DNA from: Gordonia neofelifaecis NRRL B-59395
Lineage (GTDB): Bacteria; Actinomycetota; Actinomycetes; Mycobacteriales; Mycobacteriaceae
Assembly: GCF_000192435.1 (NCBI RefSeq)
Contig: NZ_AEUD01000025.1
Span: forward strand, 1 to 36,777
DNA: 36,777 nt
Direction: 5' to 3'
The translations under genes were made by a program, and so were the position numbers. Below are positions 13,901 to 21,100 of the stretch, in pieces (within the stretch, counting starts at the first letter, position 1; each line of letters begins with the position of its first letter). The notes under the pieces are model-generated. The model did not search any database, was not told where the DNA came from, and saw only the letters and a program-made list of their open reading frames with translations.

Positions 13901-15123
13901 CCCGCCGACCCGTCGACGGCGAGCCGGTCGGCGTACCACCGCCTGACCTGTTCGAAGTCGAGCGCCTCGCCGGCCAGGATCATCGACCGCACCGACGGCG
14001 CGAACCGCGGCCCGGAGGCGTCCCGCACGGCGCCGGCGAGTTGATAGAACGCCGACGGCGTCAGGTTGACGACGGTGACCTGCTCCTCGTCGAGCAGCGC
14101 CGCGAAGTCCTTGGGCGACCGCGTGGTGAAGAAGTCCGCGATCACGAGGCGGCCGCCGAAGGCCAGCGAGGTCCAGATCTCGCTCACCGAGACGTCGAAC
14201 GCGTACGACTGGAACATCGACCACACGTCGTCCGAGGAGTAGTCGTACTCCTTCGCCATCGCCGACAGGAAGGCCACCACGTCGTGATGAGTGATGACGA
14301 CGCCCTTCGGCTTACCCGTCGAACCCGACGTGTACATCACGTAGGCGGGATTGCCCGGGTCCAGGGCGGGTGCCGCTGCGGCCGCCTCACCGCCGTCCGC
14401 GAGCAGCTCGTCGACGGTCGTCACCGGCGCGTCGAGCACCGACCACGTGTCGGTCATGTCGGGGGCGGTCAGGATCAGCAGCGGCCGTCCGTCGTCGACC
14501 ACGGCCCCGAGCCGGTCGAGCGGATGCGACGTGTCCAGCGGGATGTAGGCGGCACCGGACTTGAGCACGCCGAGCAGCGCGACCACCAGATCCGCAGTGC
14601 GCGGCAGACCGACGCCGACCAGGACCTCCGGTCCCGCGCCCGCGTGCACCAGGGCCGCGGCGATCCGGTCGGACGACTCGTCGAGCTCGCGGTAGGTCAG
14701 CGACCGGCCGTCTCGATCCTGGACCGCGACCCGGTCGCCGGCGCGGCGCGCGACCGCTCCGACGATCGCCGGAACCGTCGACAGCGAGTCTGCGCCGACG
14801 ATGCCGAGGGCGGTGCGACGGATCTCTTCGATCGCCGAGACCATCGCGACCGCGGTCTCGGCGGGGGCCATGCCTGCTCCGGCGAGCGTTCCGCTGATCG
14901 CGGCGTTCACCGCGAGGTCCGTGTCCATTCCCTGCGCCGCGAAGACCGAGGCGGTCGCCTGCGCCTGCGTATTCAGTGCCCCGAACGCGACTGCCGTACC
15001 GCTCGCCTCGAACGCGACGGCCTCCGGCTGCTCGCTCGCGACGAAGGAGATCAGATCGATCGTCGACGGCGACACCCCCCACAGTCGCGCAAAAGCTGAC
15101 GAGCTGACGATGGGTTCGGTCAC
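1..15123 (-). CDS. Giant non-ribosomal peptide synthetase, second subunit (C-terminal part beyond the left edge)
   Basis: This multimodular NRPS extends a peptide on carrier-bound thioesters in the cytoplasm. The frame is open from GTG 15123 to base 1 with no stop, giving at least 5041 residues. Approximate domains by residue: degenerate head 1-125; A3 130-620; T3 635-705 (Ser667); C4 720-1145 (HH 848-849, D853); A4 1160-1665; T4 1690-1760 (Ser1723); C5 1775-2195; A5 2230-2730; T5 2750-2815 (Ser2783); E 2830-3290 (HH from 2972, RTVGW motif); C6 3320-3755 (HH from 3458); A6 3780-4290; T6 4315-4385 (Ser4347); C7 4400-4840 (HH from 4526); A7 from about 4855, cut just after its GSTGRPKG motif. 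The GTG start overlaps the previous gene's stop (GTGA), so the two are translationally coupled. No thioesterase or reductase is visible. The protein begins with an A domain and so needs the preceding protein's terminal C domain. The end and the full product are unknown. Confidence 0.97.
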   Translation of the reverse strand, partial: MTEPIVSSSAFARLWGVSPSTIDLISFVASEQPEAVAFEASGTAVAFGALNTQAQATASVFAAQGMDTDLAVNAAISGTLAGAGMAPAETAVAMVSAIEEIRRTALGIVGADSLSTVPAIVGAVARRAGDRVAVQDRDGRSLTYRELDESSDRIAAALVHAGAGPEVLVGVGLPRTADLVVALLGVLKSGAAYIPLDTSHPLDRLGAVVDDGRPLLILTAPDMTDTWSVLDAPVTTVDELLADGGEAAAAAPALDPGNPAYVMYTSGSTGKPKGVVITHHDVVAFLSAMAKEYDYSSDDVWSMFQSYAFDVSVSEIWTSLAFGGRLVIADFFTTRSPKDFAALLDEEQVTVVNLTPSAFYQLAGAVRDASGPRFAPSVRSMILAGEALDFEQVRRWYADRLAVDGSAGPQLNNMYGPTEATVFFTRRELSPEFVAQTSASDIGAALPGGRAYVLDARLNPVPEGVPGDLYLAGEQLARGYAGRFDLNASRFVADPFSTAGGRMYQSGDVAIVRGGGLEYLGRSDDQVKLRGFRIELGEVEAGLSAAEGVVAAAAAVKERDGFPAQLVGYVTTVGGEPVDGTALRRFVATKVPEYMVPDLVMVLEQLPLNVNGKLHRAALPEPVVAETVEFVEPASDVERELVDIFTEVLGLERISVVESIFDVGGNSLLAARIVGRVGEQFGVDLTIRDLFDAPTARELAAVTAVKEPGLPAIEAATGRGDRAPLSLAQQRMWFINRFDPAGGAYNIPMVLRIAGDLDHAVLRAALLDVIGRHEVLRTRYAVTDAGESVQVVMPPASAATLLDWADVSVETELADAVLLGFDLADELPLRVRVWSPADGPTTLLLVAHHIAFDGESFIPLVSDLMTAYAARADGQAPAFEPLPVQIADYAIWQRSAFGDLADPDSLIGKQLAYWEQQLDGMPGLLEIPTSRPRPSAPTHRGGVVEFEVDEDVSTRVAELAKLHGASPFMVAHAALSVLLGRLAATDDVAVGTPIAGRGQSVLDPMIGMFVNTLVLRTRIDAGMTFSELIDSVRATDLAALANADVPFESVVERVDPVRSEAFAPLAQVWLSFDQTAIPGVAGEGVDDIEVSGLRVSAAQPETVAARVDLTVGITDHGDGWRGHLLYATDLYDEAGAAAFAERFVTVLAELTAAPQRLLGSVHLLTDAERSRIAQLSQGAAAARADGTVDALLASVAAERPDGIALLGDGVAMTYAEFGARVNDLATHLIAAGIAPDAAVAVCLPRSPEQLIAVHAVLAAGGQYVPVDPATPGARIDEMVKIANVRLALVGFADESELPDGLVTMTVDAAGPVPVDPGPITDADRVAPLLPEHAAYTLFTSGSTGVPKGVTVSHRAIGTMLDWLGGVLGEPSDERVLVKTQFTFDASVWELLWPVCSGATAVLVGPEGHRDPDELRRVVRATEATTVQFVPSMLSVFLEGAERSDVASLRRVLTGGESLSPALLKRTIDGIPGVVVSNQYGLTEAAVDTTIREYAEPASAVTIGGPVPGSGVHVLDARLHPVPAGVRGELYVTGPQLARGYAAAAGLSAERFVASPFAEGERMYRTGDVVRWTAAGEVEYLGRSDFQVKLNGQRIELEDIETVLAGAPQAAQVAAAVHSGPAGDHLVAYVTGARERDLAAIKDFADEHLPAYMRPSVWMVLDALPVGDSGKVDRAALPDPDFGGGETVAAVGEQEEAVAAVFADLLGVDEVSVTESFFDLGGNSLAAMRVAARVSEALGAAVSVRDVFDAPSVRELVEAASGRGAALPPIVAVEPRPARIPLSFAQQRMWFINQFDPASSAYNIPLPLKLTGDVDLDVLRRSIADVVARHEVLRTTFPSADGAPVQVIGSADSAYDALDWAVVDSEADLLAAAAEGFDVSVALPMRVRVHRTAPGELLVLLVLHHIAADGQSMRPLVADLLAAYTARAAGAEPSAAPLPVQVADVALWQHEVLGEVSDADSVVADQVRYWRAALDGIPDVLNLPGDRPRPAVATQAGEQIRFALPATVGAAVRRVAAESGATDFIVLHAALAVFLSRMSATDDIAIGTPVAGRGADHLDALIGMFVNTLVLRTEIAQSESFADLLSRVRTIDLAAYDNADVPFEAVVDALSPARSEAFAPLTQVLLSFHENAVDLGAVSAGDLTVEAVDIAETAARVDLTLTVEAAADGDWSASLVYATDLFDRSTAESMMTRFTALLGELTANPAASVGDAPFATAAEAAELIPVGGLPGAEPVVLPELFERAARSRPEHPAVVTAESSITYAELDAASNRLARHLIAAGVGAETHVALAIPRSIELMTAIWAVAKAGGAYVPIDPDYPADRVAHMIADSGAAVGLTVSGVDNLSPDRITWTRMDDGDVVAAIAAQSSAPIDDALRGAPVRVDATAYVIYTSGSTGRPKGVSVTHRGLANFGAEESRRADADQTARVLGFASPSFDASVLEYLMAFTTGGTLAYRPAAAIGGDDLQTFMRDQRITHTFLTPTVLASIDPAALPDLLAVYAGGEAVPAALKDQWSAIRRIQNLYGPTETTIGVTIGAPMRPGEPVTLGGPIDGVGLLVLDSRLHPVPEGVLGELYIAGVGLSRGYLDRPALTAERFVADPFGVAGERLYRTGDVVRWTRDADDRLTLAYGGRSDDQVKLRGLRIELGEIESVLAAHPAIASAVVLGLTADGGLAASGESVISGLTAYYVPLDGDVDQSELRDHLAAELPLYMVPSGFTRLDALPLTPVGKLDKRGLPAPQATLADVIVEPTTAAEETLAAIVSGLLGLPAVSVTESFFALGGDSIMSIQLASAARAAGIELSPREIFEQRTIRAMAAAAGARVGVEPLAEPEGGPRGTMPLPPIVSWMIEHSDTPADFADMSQSMVLRAPADLTLDDLAPLLDAVVASHPMLSASLTEDDGAWTLTSGEAFDPSAAVSALDAAGRVGSPEFDSSIRTAFEQASAALDPAIGRLVHAVLVSDPDGAARIVLVIHHLGVDAVSWRPIIEDLVQVWAGRRAGRSVALRGETTSARAWSSALAERIADHSGELGYWLDRLPAKPTELGARVDRDRDRVRTVASHTLTVPSAVTESLLTAVPEAFGSGVNDALLAALGRAVRSWQHARGIGDSAPVSVAVEGHGRYEEVLESGDAPRRADLSRTVGWFTTLAPVSIRVTDDLVHTVKAVKEELRGRPSNGIGFAALRYGADTELSARPLPVISFNYLGNVAGDDAEADLLPDASAPRLPATATGAMVAPAILNITVGTALGADGREFAVDIGFPAGLLDADDVADLAERWTGELAAIADLVRREGGQGLSPSDVPGAPATQADLDMIGKRFPGAAVWPLSTLQRGLHFQAELAEAGRAEGAVDVYIAQAVVTLGGEVDENRLQDAARGLLARHRVLRSGYLRAPSGTALAVVPESVDLPWTAVDVPAGGDSEAFVAETAAQQRALPFDMTHAPLIRFVLVRDAVGRTDLIVTSHHILLDGWSSPLMLADMLALYATGRTYTESVSDADTDFEDFLTYLAGLDQDAALAAWRPLLADCGGPTLVAPGHEATTDQLPRELAVRLDTELTSRIDDFARTSGVTLSTVLQFAWGVLLSRITGRRKVAFGETVSGRPADLAGVESMVGLFINTLPVVVDVEPAAPAADVLAALQAAKVSVLDHQHVGLPELIGLAGGGQLFDTLTVHESYPVDSDSLENRDLGGMTVDGVTGYDATHYPLTMVTAEHGGAVELKLKYLPNAFGDNEIEVFADALRSILGAVADDPSTPIATIPLGDDSGYAASVIPPQIDTRNAGRNLVELFAETVDAHGANAAVSDGMQTLTYAELDERSTAIAAGLTHAGVVPGDLVAVATGRSVDLSAAILGVLKTGAGYLPLDTTNPADRLRFIVEDAAPSVAIVDEETADLDLWLSLPPHVAVHAIGDLADQGRGVCLAAPTVPADGRAYVIYTSGSTGRPKGVEVTHRDVVTLMDTASSDFDFRSDDVWTMFHSYAFDFSVWELWGPLLSGARLLVIGRDVARVPAEFLQLCADEGVTVLSQTPSAFYQFAQARRDATDTPLGLRYVVFGGEELNFEYVRRWFDDFPSPLVEPVRSEAEDRVETPATPTPGFPQLVNMYGITETTVHVTFRALDPESVRADDASFIGRPLASLGLHLLDERLRPVPDGIVGEISVTGGQLAQSYLNRPGLSAERFVANPFGPDGSRMYRTGDLARRVGDDIAYLGRGDAQVQLRGYRIEFGEIEAGMLTADGVTAAAAAVVEMAGRGEQLVGYVVLGDDTALDAQTIRTAAGKSVPAYMVPDLVVAIEELPLTANGKLDRAALPAPDAGDVHEEYVAPADDREAAVAGVFAEVLGLDRVGVATGFFDLGGNSLSATRLAARVSDVLGTSVSVRDVFGAPTVRDLVAATADNAAALPPVTAVVPRPDVIPLSFAQTRMWFINQLEPDAPTYNIPVLLRIRGDLDLDAMRGALADVVARHETLRTTYPSVDGDPRQLIHGVDEIDAMLDWQVVESRERIEAALVAGFDVATQLPLRARLLQHADESILALVVHHIATDGESMRPLVADVIGAYLPRVEGRAADLPPLRVQMADYALWQHRVLGTVDDRESVVGRQLHYWRTRLAGLPDLLELPADRPRPHVASGSGGVVHAAIPAPLAARVTALAADTGTTPFMVLHAALAALLSRLSATEDIAIATPVAGRGQAELDSLVGMFVNTLVLRTEVHGAMTFADLLTQARTADLDAFANADVPFESVVDALNPIRSQAFAPLAQVLLTFAQSADDQSDEVVLPGLTVSPITLSELPAQRDLTVTVSDRGTGGWDAELLYARDLFDAATIESFARRLVSLLDAVVGDPSTAIGDVRLLDDAELASKHVVEWGAEHELPAVASIPEAVAAQIAATPDAFALLFGDREVSYAEFGARVNTLARELISAGVGPDVAGALCIPRSVEMMVAIHAVLAAGGQYVPIDTATPSDRARYMIETAGAEVLLVTDPADVTDVVIAAAEGGARAIRVDATGAVDPSARPLNPAELLGPIRPDTAAYTLFTSGSTGRPKGVTLSHEAVLNRL
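1970..5165 (-). other. NRPS module 6 (C6-A6-T6), predicted threonine
   Basis: C6 follows the E domain and opens with WPLSTLQRGLHFQAEL, a form typical of C domains accepting a D-residue donor. Its active site is HHILLDGWSS. The A6 pocket residues D-F-W-S-V-G-M-V-H match the threonine code (DFWxxGMVHK), and NMYGITET has the Ile typical of Thr domains. A palindromic repeat adds about 20 residues just before this motif. T6 has DLGGNSLSATR with Ser4347. Confidence 0.85.
2886..2935 (-). repeat. Palindromic actinobacterial repeat inserted in frame in the A6 domain
   Basis: Read on the minus strand, the element starts CTGGTTGAGCC and ends GTGTCGAAACC, around a hairpin with a CGGTCC/GGACCG stem. From memory, the GGTTGAGCC...GTCGAAACC frame is that of short repeats scattered between genes in many actinobacteria. 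Here it lies inside the NRPS and is translated as roughly PLVEPVRSEAEDRVETPA, about residues 4063-4080. The sister domain A3 has no such stretch at the same place (AVDGSAGPQLNNMYG). Confidence 0.72.
5250..9800 (-). other. NRPS module 5 (C5-A5-T5-E), incorporates a D-residue
   Basis: C5 has HHIAADG. A5 pocket residues are D-A-L-F-Y-G-L-I-G, unassigned. T5 reads ALGGDSIMSIQL with Ser2783; the GGDSI form is typical of carriers that serve an epimerase. The E domain shows HHLGVDAVSW, EGHGR and DLSRTVGWFTTLAP, the hallmark motifs of epimerization domains. Residue 5 should therefore pass on as the D-isomer. Confidence 0.88.
9845..12965 (-). other. NRPS module 4 (C4-A4-T4), Gln-like code
   Basis: C4 has HHIAFDG at 848-854. 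The A4 pocket residues are D-A-W-Q-L-G-Q-V-D. This is nearest to glutamine/glutamate codes I remember (DAWQFGLIDK, DAWHFGGVDK), so Gln is a tentative prediction. The core motif reads NQYGLTE, with Leu for the usual Pro. T4 has DLGGNSLAAMR with Ser1723. Confidence 0.72.
13010..14740 (-). other. NRPS A3-T3, second half of split module 3
   Basis: A3 has MYTSGSTGKPKG, SYAFDVSVSEIW and NNMYGPTEATVF. Its pocket residues are D-V-S-N-I-A-M-V-F. The framework closely resembles the Thr-type A6 domain (same DVWxMFxSYAFD stretch), but the code matches no specificity I know. T3 has DVGGNSLLAAR with Ser667. Confidence 0.8.
14760..15123 (-). other. N-terminal degenerate A-domain-like head, candidate docking segment
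   Basis: Residues 1-120 precede the true start of A3 (AVARRAGDRVAVQ, LTYRELD). They contain DLISFVASEQPEAVAFEASG followed by TAVAFGALNTQAQ, the same order of features as the tail of the upstream protein. An Ala-rich helical stretch ending in AMVSAIEEIRR follows. The copy sits in front of a complete A-domain N-terminus, so it is an extra, repeated segment. Confidence 0.6.
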
Positions 15124-18100
15124 GAGTTGATCATTCCTTCTGTCGAACTTTGCGCAGCTGAGTTCGCTGCGCTCTCTGCGCGTTCACGGAGGTCGGCGAG
15201 GACCTGGCCGAGTTGCTCTGCGCCGCCGGCCGCCAGCGTGGGCAGGACGCTCATCAGGGTGGCGGTGAGGGCGGAATCCGGGTCCGGAATAGCCGCCGCC
15301 ATCACCGAGACCGTCGCGGACAGCGCCGCAAAGGTCACCGTCGTGCCGGACAGCGACACCGCTTCGGCCTCCGGTGCGACCGCGGAGGCCTCCGCCACCA
15401 GGTCCGACAGCGAGCGTGCCTCAGCGGCCTCCGCTTTCTGGGTCGGCTGGTCGCCCGCGATGTCGATCGCGATGTCGCCCACGGCGATCTGCGGGAGCTC
15501 GGCCACCTGTTCCAGGATCCGTACGTACCGCTCGGCGTACCGCTCCACGGTGGCGTGGTCGAAGAGCGCCGCCGCGAACAGCATCTGCCCGCGCATCGGT
15601 GCTCCCGCCTTCGCCTGCTCGTTCGGATCGTTCGGGTACAGCGTCAGCTGGAGGTCCACCTTCGCGGGCAGCACCTGCTCGGAGACCGGCGAAATGCTGA
15701 GGGACGACAGCTCCACGGTCGGGAAGTAGAAGTTCTGGAACGCGAACATCGCCTGGTACACCGGGTTGTACGCCGTCGGAATCCGATCGAGGACCTGGCT
15801 GACGACGGTATCGAAGGCGACGTCGGCGTTGTCGAGGTCGGTCATCACGTCGGCCCGGACACGTGCGAGCAGTTCGGCGAACTTCTCCTCGTCTCGCAGT
15901 TCGGTGCGCATCGCCAGAGTGTTGACGAACATGCCGACGACATCGTCGAGGCTGCGATCGCTCCGGCCGCCGTACGGCGTGCCGATGACCACGTCGTGCT
16001 GCCTCGACAGCCTGCTCAGCAGGACCGCGAAAGCCGCCTCGGTGATCATGAACAGCGTCGCGTGATGCTGGCGGGCCACCACCTCGAGTCGGTGGACGAG
16101 GGTCGCCGGTATCTCGAACTCGACGACGGCGCCCTGGTAGTCGGGCACCCGGGGACGCGGGTGATCGGCGGGGAGCTCCAGCATCGCGGGCGCGCCCGCG
16201 AGACGATCGGCCCAGTAGTCGAGCTGACGCTGAGCCTCGCCGGAGGCGCTCCTCTCAGTGGACGCGAGCCACGCCTCCTGCCAGAGCGCGAAGTCGAGGT
16301 ACTGAGCCGGGAGCGGCGCCCACGCGGGCTCGCCTCCGTCGACCCGCGCACCGTACGCCGCCATCAGGTCGCGTGCGAGCGGGACCGTCGACGCGCCGTC
16401 CGCGGCGATGTGGTGAATCACCGTGACGGTGACGAACTCCTGCGGTCCGGTCTTCAGGACCGCCATGCGCACCGGCGGAGCGGCGGTCACGTCGAAGCCC
16501 TGTCCCGCGACCTCGGCGATCACCGTCTCGACCTCGCCGAGGACGTCGATCTCCCGGTAGTCCATCCCGGCGACCATCTCGTCGGCACCGAGCACCACCT
16601 GGATCGGATCACCGTCGACCATCGGATACACCGTGCGCAACGACTCGTGCCGCGCCACGACGTCGTGCACGGCCTGTCGGAGCGCGGGCAGACTCAGGTC
16701 GCCCTGCATCTGCAACGCGAATCCGATGTTGTACGCGGGCGAGTCCGGGTCGGCCCGGTTGATCAACCACATACCGCGCTGCACGGTCGAGAGCGGACCT
16801 CGGTCACCCAGCTCCCGGGACACCAGGGCCGGCCGCCGGAAGTCGTCGTCGGTCGTCCGGATGTAGTCGGCGAGCTCGGCCACCGAGGGAGCGTCGAAGA
16901 TCGCCGCGATCGGCAGATTGCGATCGAGCGCCGCACCGAGTCGGGCGATCACCTTGGTCGCGCTCAGTGAGTTGCCGCCCAGTTCGAAGAACGACTCGGC
17001 GACACCGACCGAGTCCGCGCCCAGCACCTCGGCGAACACGGCCGCGACCATCTCCTCGATCTGACCGGTCGGCGCGACGTACTCGACATCGGGCAGCGTC
17101 GGATCGGGAAGCGCACGGCGGTCCACCTTGCCCGCGGCGTTGAGCGGCATCTCGGGCAGCGTGACCCAGAGTGTCGGACGCATGTACTCCGGTAGCGATG
17201 CAGCCACGGCGGCGCGTGCGGCCGCCACGTCCGCGCTCTTGGGGGCGAGGTACCCGACCAACTGGTCACCGGTCGGGAACTGTGCGAGTCCGGCGGCGGC
17301 ATGCACCACTCCGGGGACCGCTGCCAACGCGGCCTCGACTTCACCGAGTTCGAGCCGCTGGCCGCGAAGCTTCACCTGGAAGTCCGTGCGGCCCAGGTAC
17401 TCGAGTCGACCGTCGGAGTTCCACTTCACCAGGTCGCCGGTCCGGTACAGGCGAGCGCCGGACGGTCCGAACGGATCGGCGACGAACCGCTCGGCGGTCA
17501 GCGCTGCCTGCGAAGCGTAGCCGCGCGCGAGCTGGACACCCCCGAGGTAGAGCTCGCCGGGGACCCCGAGCGGCAACATCCGCAGCTTCGGATCCAGCAC
17601 GTAGGTCTCGGTGTTCCACACCGGCGAGCCGATCGGCACCGGACGTTCGCCGATCGTCGCGCGCTCGGCGGTGACGTCCACCGCGGCCTCGGTCGGACCG
17701 TAGAGATTGTGCAACTCGACCGCCGGGAGCGCGTGCAGCAGCGCATTCGCCGCGGGTGCGGTCAGTGCCTCCCCGGAGGTGAACACCACGCGCAGCGAGT
17801 CGAGTTCGGCGACCCGGTCCGCGCCGAGGACGTCGACGAACGCCGACAGCATCGACGGCACGAAGTGCAGCATGGTGATCGACTCGCCGACGATCAGATC
17901 GTGCAGATAGACCGGCTCCCCGTGACGGTCCGGCTCGGCGATCACCACACGTGCACCCGCGGTCAGCGGCCAGAACAGCTCCCATACCGAGACGTCGAAC
18001 GTGATCGGGGTCTTGTGCAGCACCGAGTCGCCCTTGCCGAGCGGGTAGTCGGCCTGCATCCAGGCCAGCCGGTTGACGATGGCACGATGCTCCACTGTCA

Positions 18101-21100
18101 CGCCCTTCGGACGACCGGTGGAGCCGGACGTGAACAGCGTGTACGCGGCGTCGTGGTCGCGGACGGTGACCGCGGGCACGCCGGTCGGTGTGCCGATGGT
18201 CGCAGTCGCGGCGTCCACCACGATCACGGCCGCGTCGTCGGGCAGACCGGACGGCAGGGCATCGGTGCTCCCGCCTGCGGTCAGCAGTACGCGAACGCCC
18301 GCGGTGGCGCACATGTACGCGATCCGTTCCCCGGGCTGTCGGAGGTCGATCGGCACGTACTGGCCGCCGGCCGCAACAACTGCGTGCACCGCGACGAACA
18401 GCTCGAACGAACGCGGGATCCCGACCGCGACGGCCGTCCCGGTGGTCACCCCGGCGTCGATCAGCGTGTGCGCGAGCCGCGCGACACGGTCGCCGAACTC
18501 GCGGTACGTCATGTCGCGGCGACCGAAGGTCAACGCGATCGCATCGGGTGCCGCCTCGATCTGCCGGCGAAGCAGATCGCTGAGCGTAGCCGACGGAACC
18601 GCTACCTCCGGGCCGCGCGAGAGGGCCGCGACCGTGTTCAGTTCGGCGTCGGTGAACTCGGCGATCTCACTGATCCGCAGGCCGAGTGCTCCCGAATCGG
18701 TGGCCAGCCTGCGGGCGATGCGGCAGAAGTAGCCGAGAAGCCGCTCGGCGGTCTGCGATGCGAAGAGGTCCGTCGCGTAGTTCAGGCTGATCGCGATCTC
18801 GCCCGCCGACTCGCCGGTGGCGCCGTGCTCGACGAGGCTGAAGCCCAGATCGAACTTCGCTGCCGGCACACGCGCGTCGACGATGTCGATGCCGCTCGCC
18901 TCCGCGAGGAGATGCTTGACCTCGTCGTGCTGCATCACCAGTTCGACTTGGAACACCGGTGAGTGATCCCGCGACCGGCTGACGCCGACCGCGTCGACGA
19001 CCTGCTCGAACGGAACGTCGGAGTGGCTGATCGCCCGGGTGACCGCATGGTTCGCCCGCTGGAGGAAGTCACCGGCCGACATGTCGTCGACCAGCCGATG
19101 GCGGACGGCGACGCTGTTGACGAACATGCCGACCATGCCGTGCAGGCGAGCGTCGTCGCGGCCCGCGACGGCCGTCCCGATCGCGAGGTCGCCGGCCCCG
19201 GTCAGTCGTCCGATCATGATCGCGGCGACCGCCTGAAACACCGTGAAGAGCGTGACGTGCTGCTCCGCAGCGAGGCGCCGCAGCGCGGCCACGGTGTCCG
19301 CGTCGAGGCTGCGATCGACGTACGCACCGGTGCCGGAGGGCACCGCGGGACGCGGATTGTCGGTCGGCAACGCGAGAAGTTCGGGCAGACCGGCGAGCTC
19401 GGCGGTCCAGAATGCGATCTGCTCGGCCAGAATCGAACCCGGGTCGTCGATGTCGCCGAGACGGTCCCGCTGCCAGAGCGTGTAGTCCGCGTACTGCACC
19501 GGCAGCGGAGCATGGTCGGGCGCCCCGCCGTCGCGGCGCGCCGCATAAGCCGTCATCAGGTCGAGGATGAGCGGCCCCATCGAGAGTCCGTCTCCGACGA
19601 TGTGATGCAGGACCACCGCGAGCACGTACGACGGCACCGGTCCGTCGGCATCGACCCGGATCAGCCGGATCCGCGCCGGCAGGTCCGCGACCAGGTCGAA
19701 CCCGGCTGCGGTGATCTGTGCGAGGCGCTCATCGAGGTCGGCGGCGGTCGTGTCCACGACCTGGAACACGCCTTCGGACACGGCGTGACCGGTGGACAGG
19801 ATGTGCTGGTGCGGAGTCCCGTCGTCGTTGGCCGGGAACACCGTGCGCAGCGATTCGTGCCGTTCCAGCAGATCCGTGACGGCCGCTTCCAGCGCGGCTT
19901 CGTCGGTGTCGGTCCCGAGCCGCACGGCCCCCGGAATGTTGTACGCCCCGGAAGCGGGGTCGATCCGGTTGATCACCCACAGACGGGTCTGCGGATACGA
20001 CACCGGGATCGGCCCGGTGCGCGGGTACGGCTGGAGCTCGGGCGTCGACGCGTCGACCGACCGGGCCAGCTTCGCCATCTCCCCGACGGTCGCGCTGCCG
20101 AAGACGTCGGCGAGGCTGACCTCCAGCCCCGCGTGTTCACGGGCGCGCGAGGCGAGGCGAGCCGCCATCAGGGAGTCGGCGCCCAACTCGAAGATGTTGT
20201 CGCCGGTGCCGATGCGCTCCACATCGAGCAGTTCTTCGATCAAGGCGACGAGCGTGTGCTCGATCTCGCTCTCCGGTGCGACGTAGTGTCCGGCGCCGCC
20301 GATGACCTCGGCCACCGGCAGCGCCGCGCGGTCGAGCTTCCCGACCGGCGTCGACGGCAGTTCGTCCAGCACGGCGTACCGCGCCGGAACCATGTACTCG
20401 GGGAGAGCCGACCGCAGGGCGCGTCGCACATCGTGGAGATCGATCGCCTCGGCGTCGCCCACGAGATACGCGGCCAGCCCGGCGACGACCGACACCCCGG
20501 ACGGTACCGGGACGCCGTCGGCGTCGACGCCGACCACCACGGCTGCGGTGACCCCCTCGACCCGTCGGACCGCCGCGCCGATCTCACCCAGCTCGATTCG
20601 CAGACCGCGAAGCTTGATCTGGTCGTCGGAGCGGCCGTGGTACTGGAGATTCAGGTGTCCCGTGTAGCCGGCCCGCCACCGAACGACGTCACCGGTGCGG
20701 TACAGCCTGCTGCCCCGCGGTCCGAAGGGATTGGCGATGAACCGCTCGGCGGTCTTGTCCGGTCTCTCGTGATAGCCGCGCGCGAGGCCCGGGGTCTCCG
20801 CGTAGAGCTCGCCGAGCACGCCCACCGGCACCTGACGCAGCTCGTCGTCGAGGATGTAGAGCTTGGCACCGTGGACGGCGATGCCCAGCAGCACCGGGAC
20901 CTTCGACTCGAGCTCATGGCTGTGGGTCAGCGCGATGGTGGCCTCGGTGGGACCGTACGCGTTGTGGATCGAACGGCTGTGCGCCCAGACGTCACGGAGT
21001 CGGCCGGACAGGGCCTCGCCGCCGACCATGACGCTCTGCACACTCGGGACCCGATCGGGATCGAGGGTGCTCAGGACCGTCGGGGTGAGGATCAGGGTGT

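Noticed and set aside
7499-14224. Minus-strand frames of several hundred codons in other registers (7499-9760, 12428-14224)
   Set aside because: They overlap well-supported NRPS domains in a different frame and translate to low-complexity Arg/Gly/Ala sequence.
22-15099. Very long plus-strand open frames opposite the second NRPS gene
   Set aside because: They mirror the NRPS codon register. High GC keeps the complementary frame free of stops, and the translations are Arg/Asp/Gly-rich with no recognisable domain.
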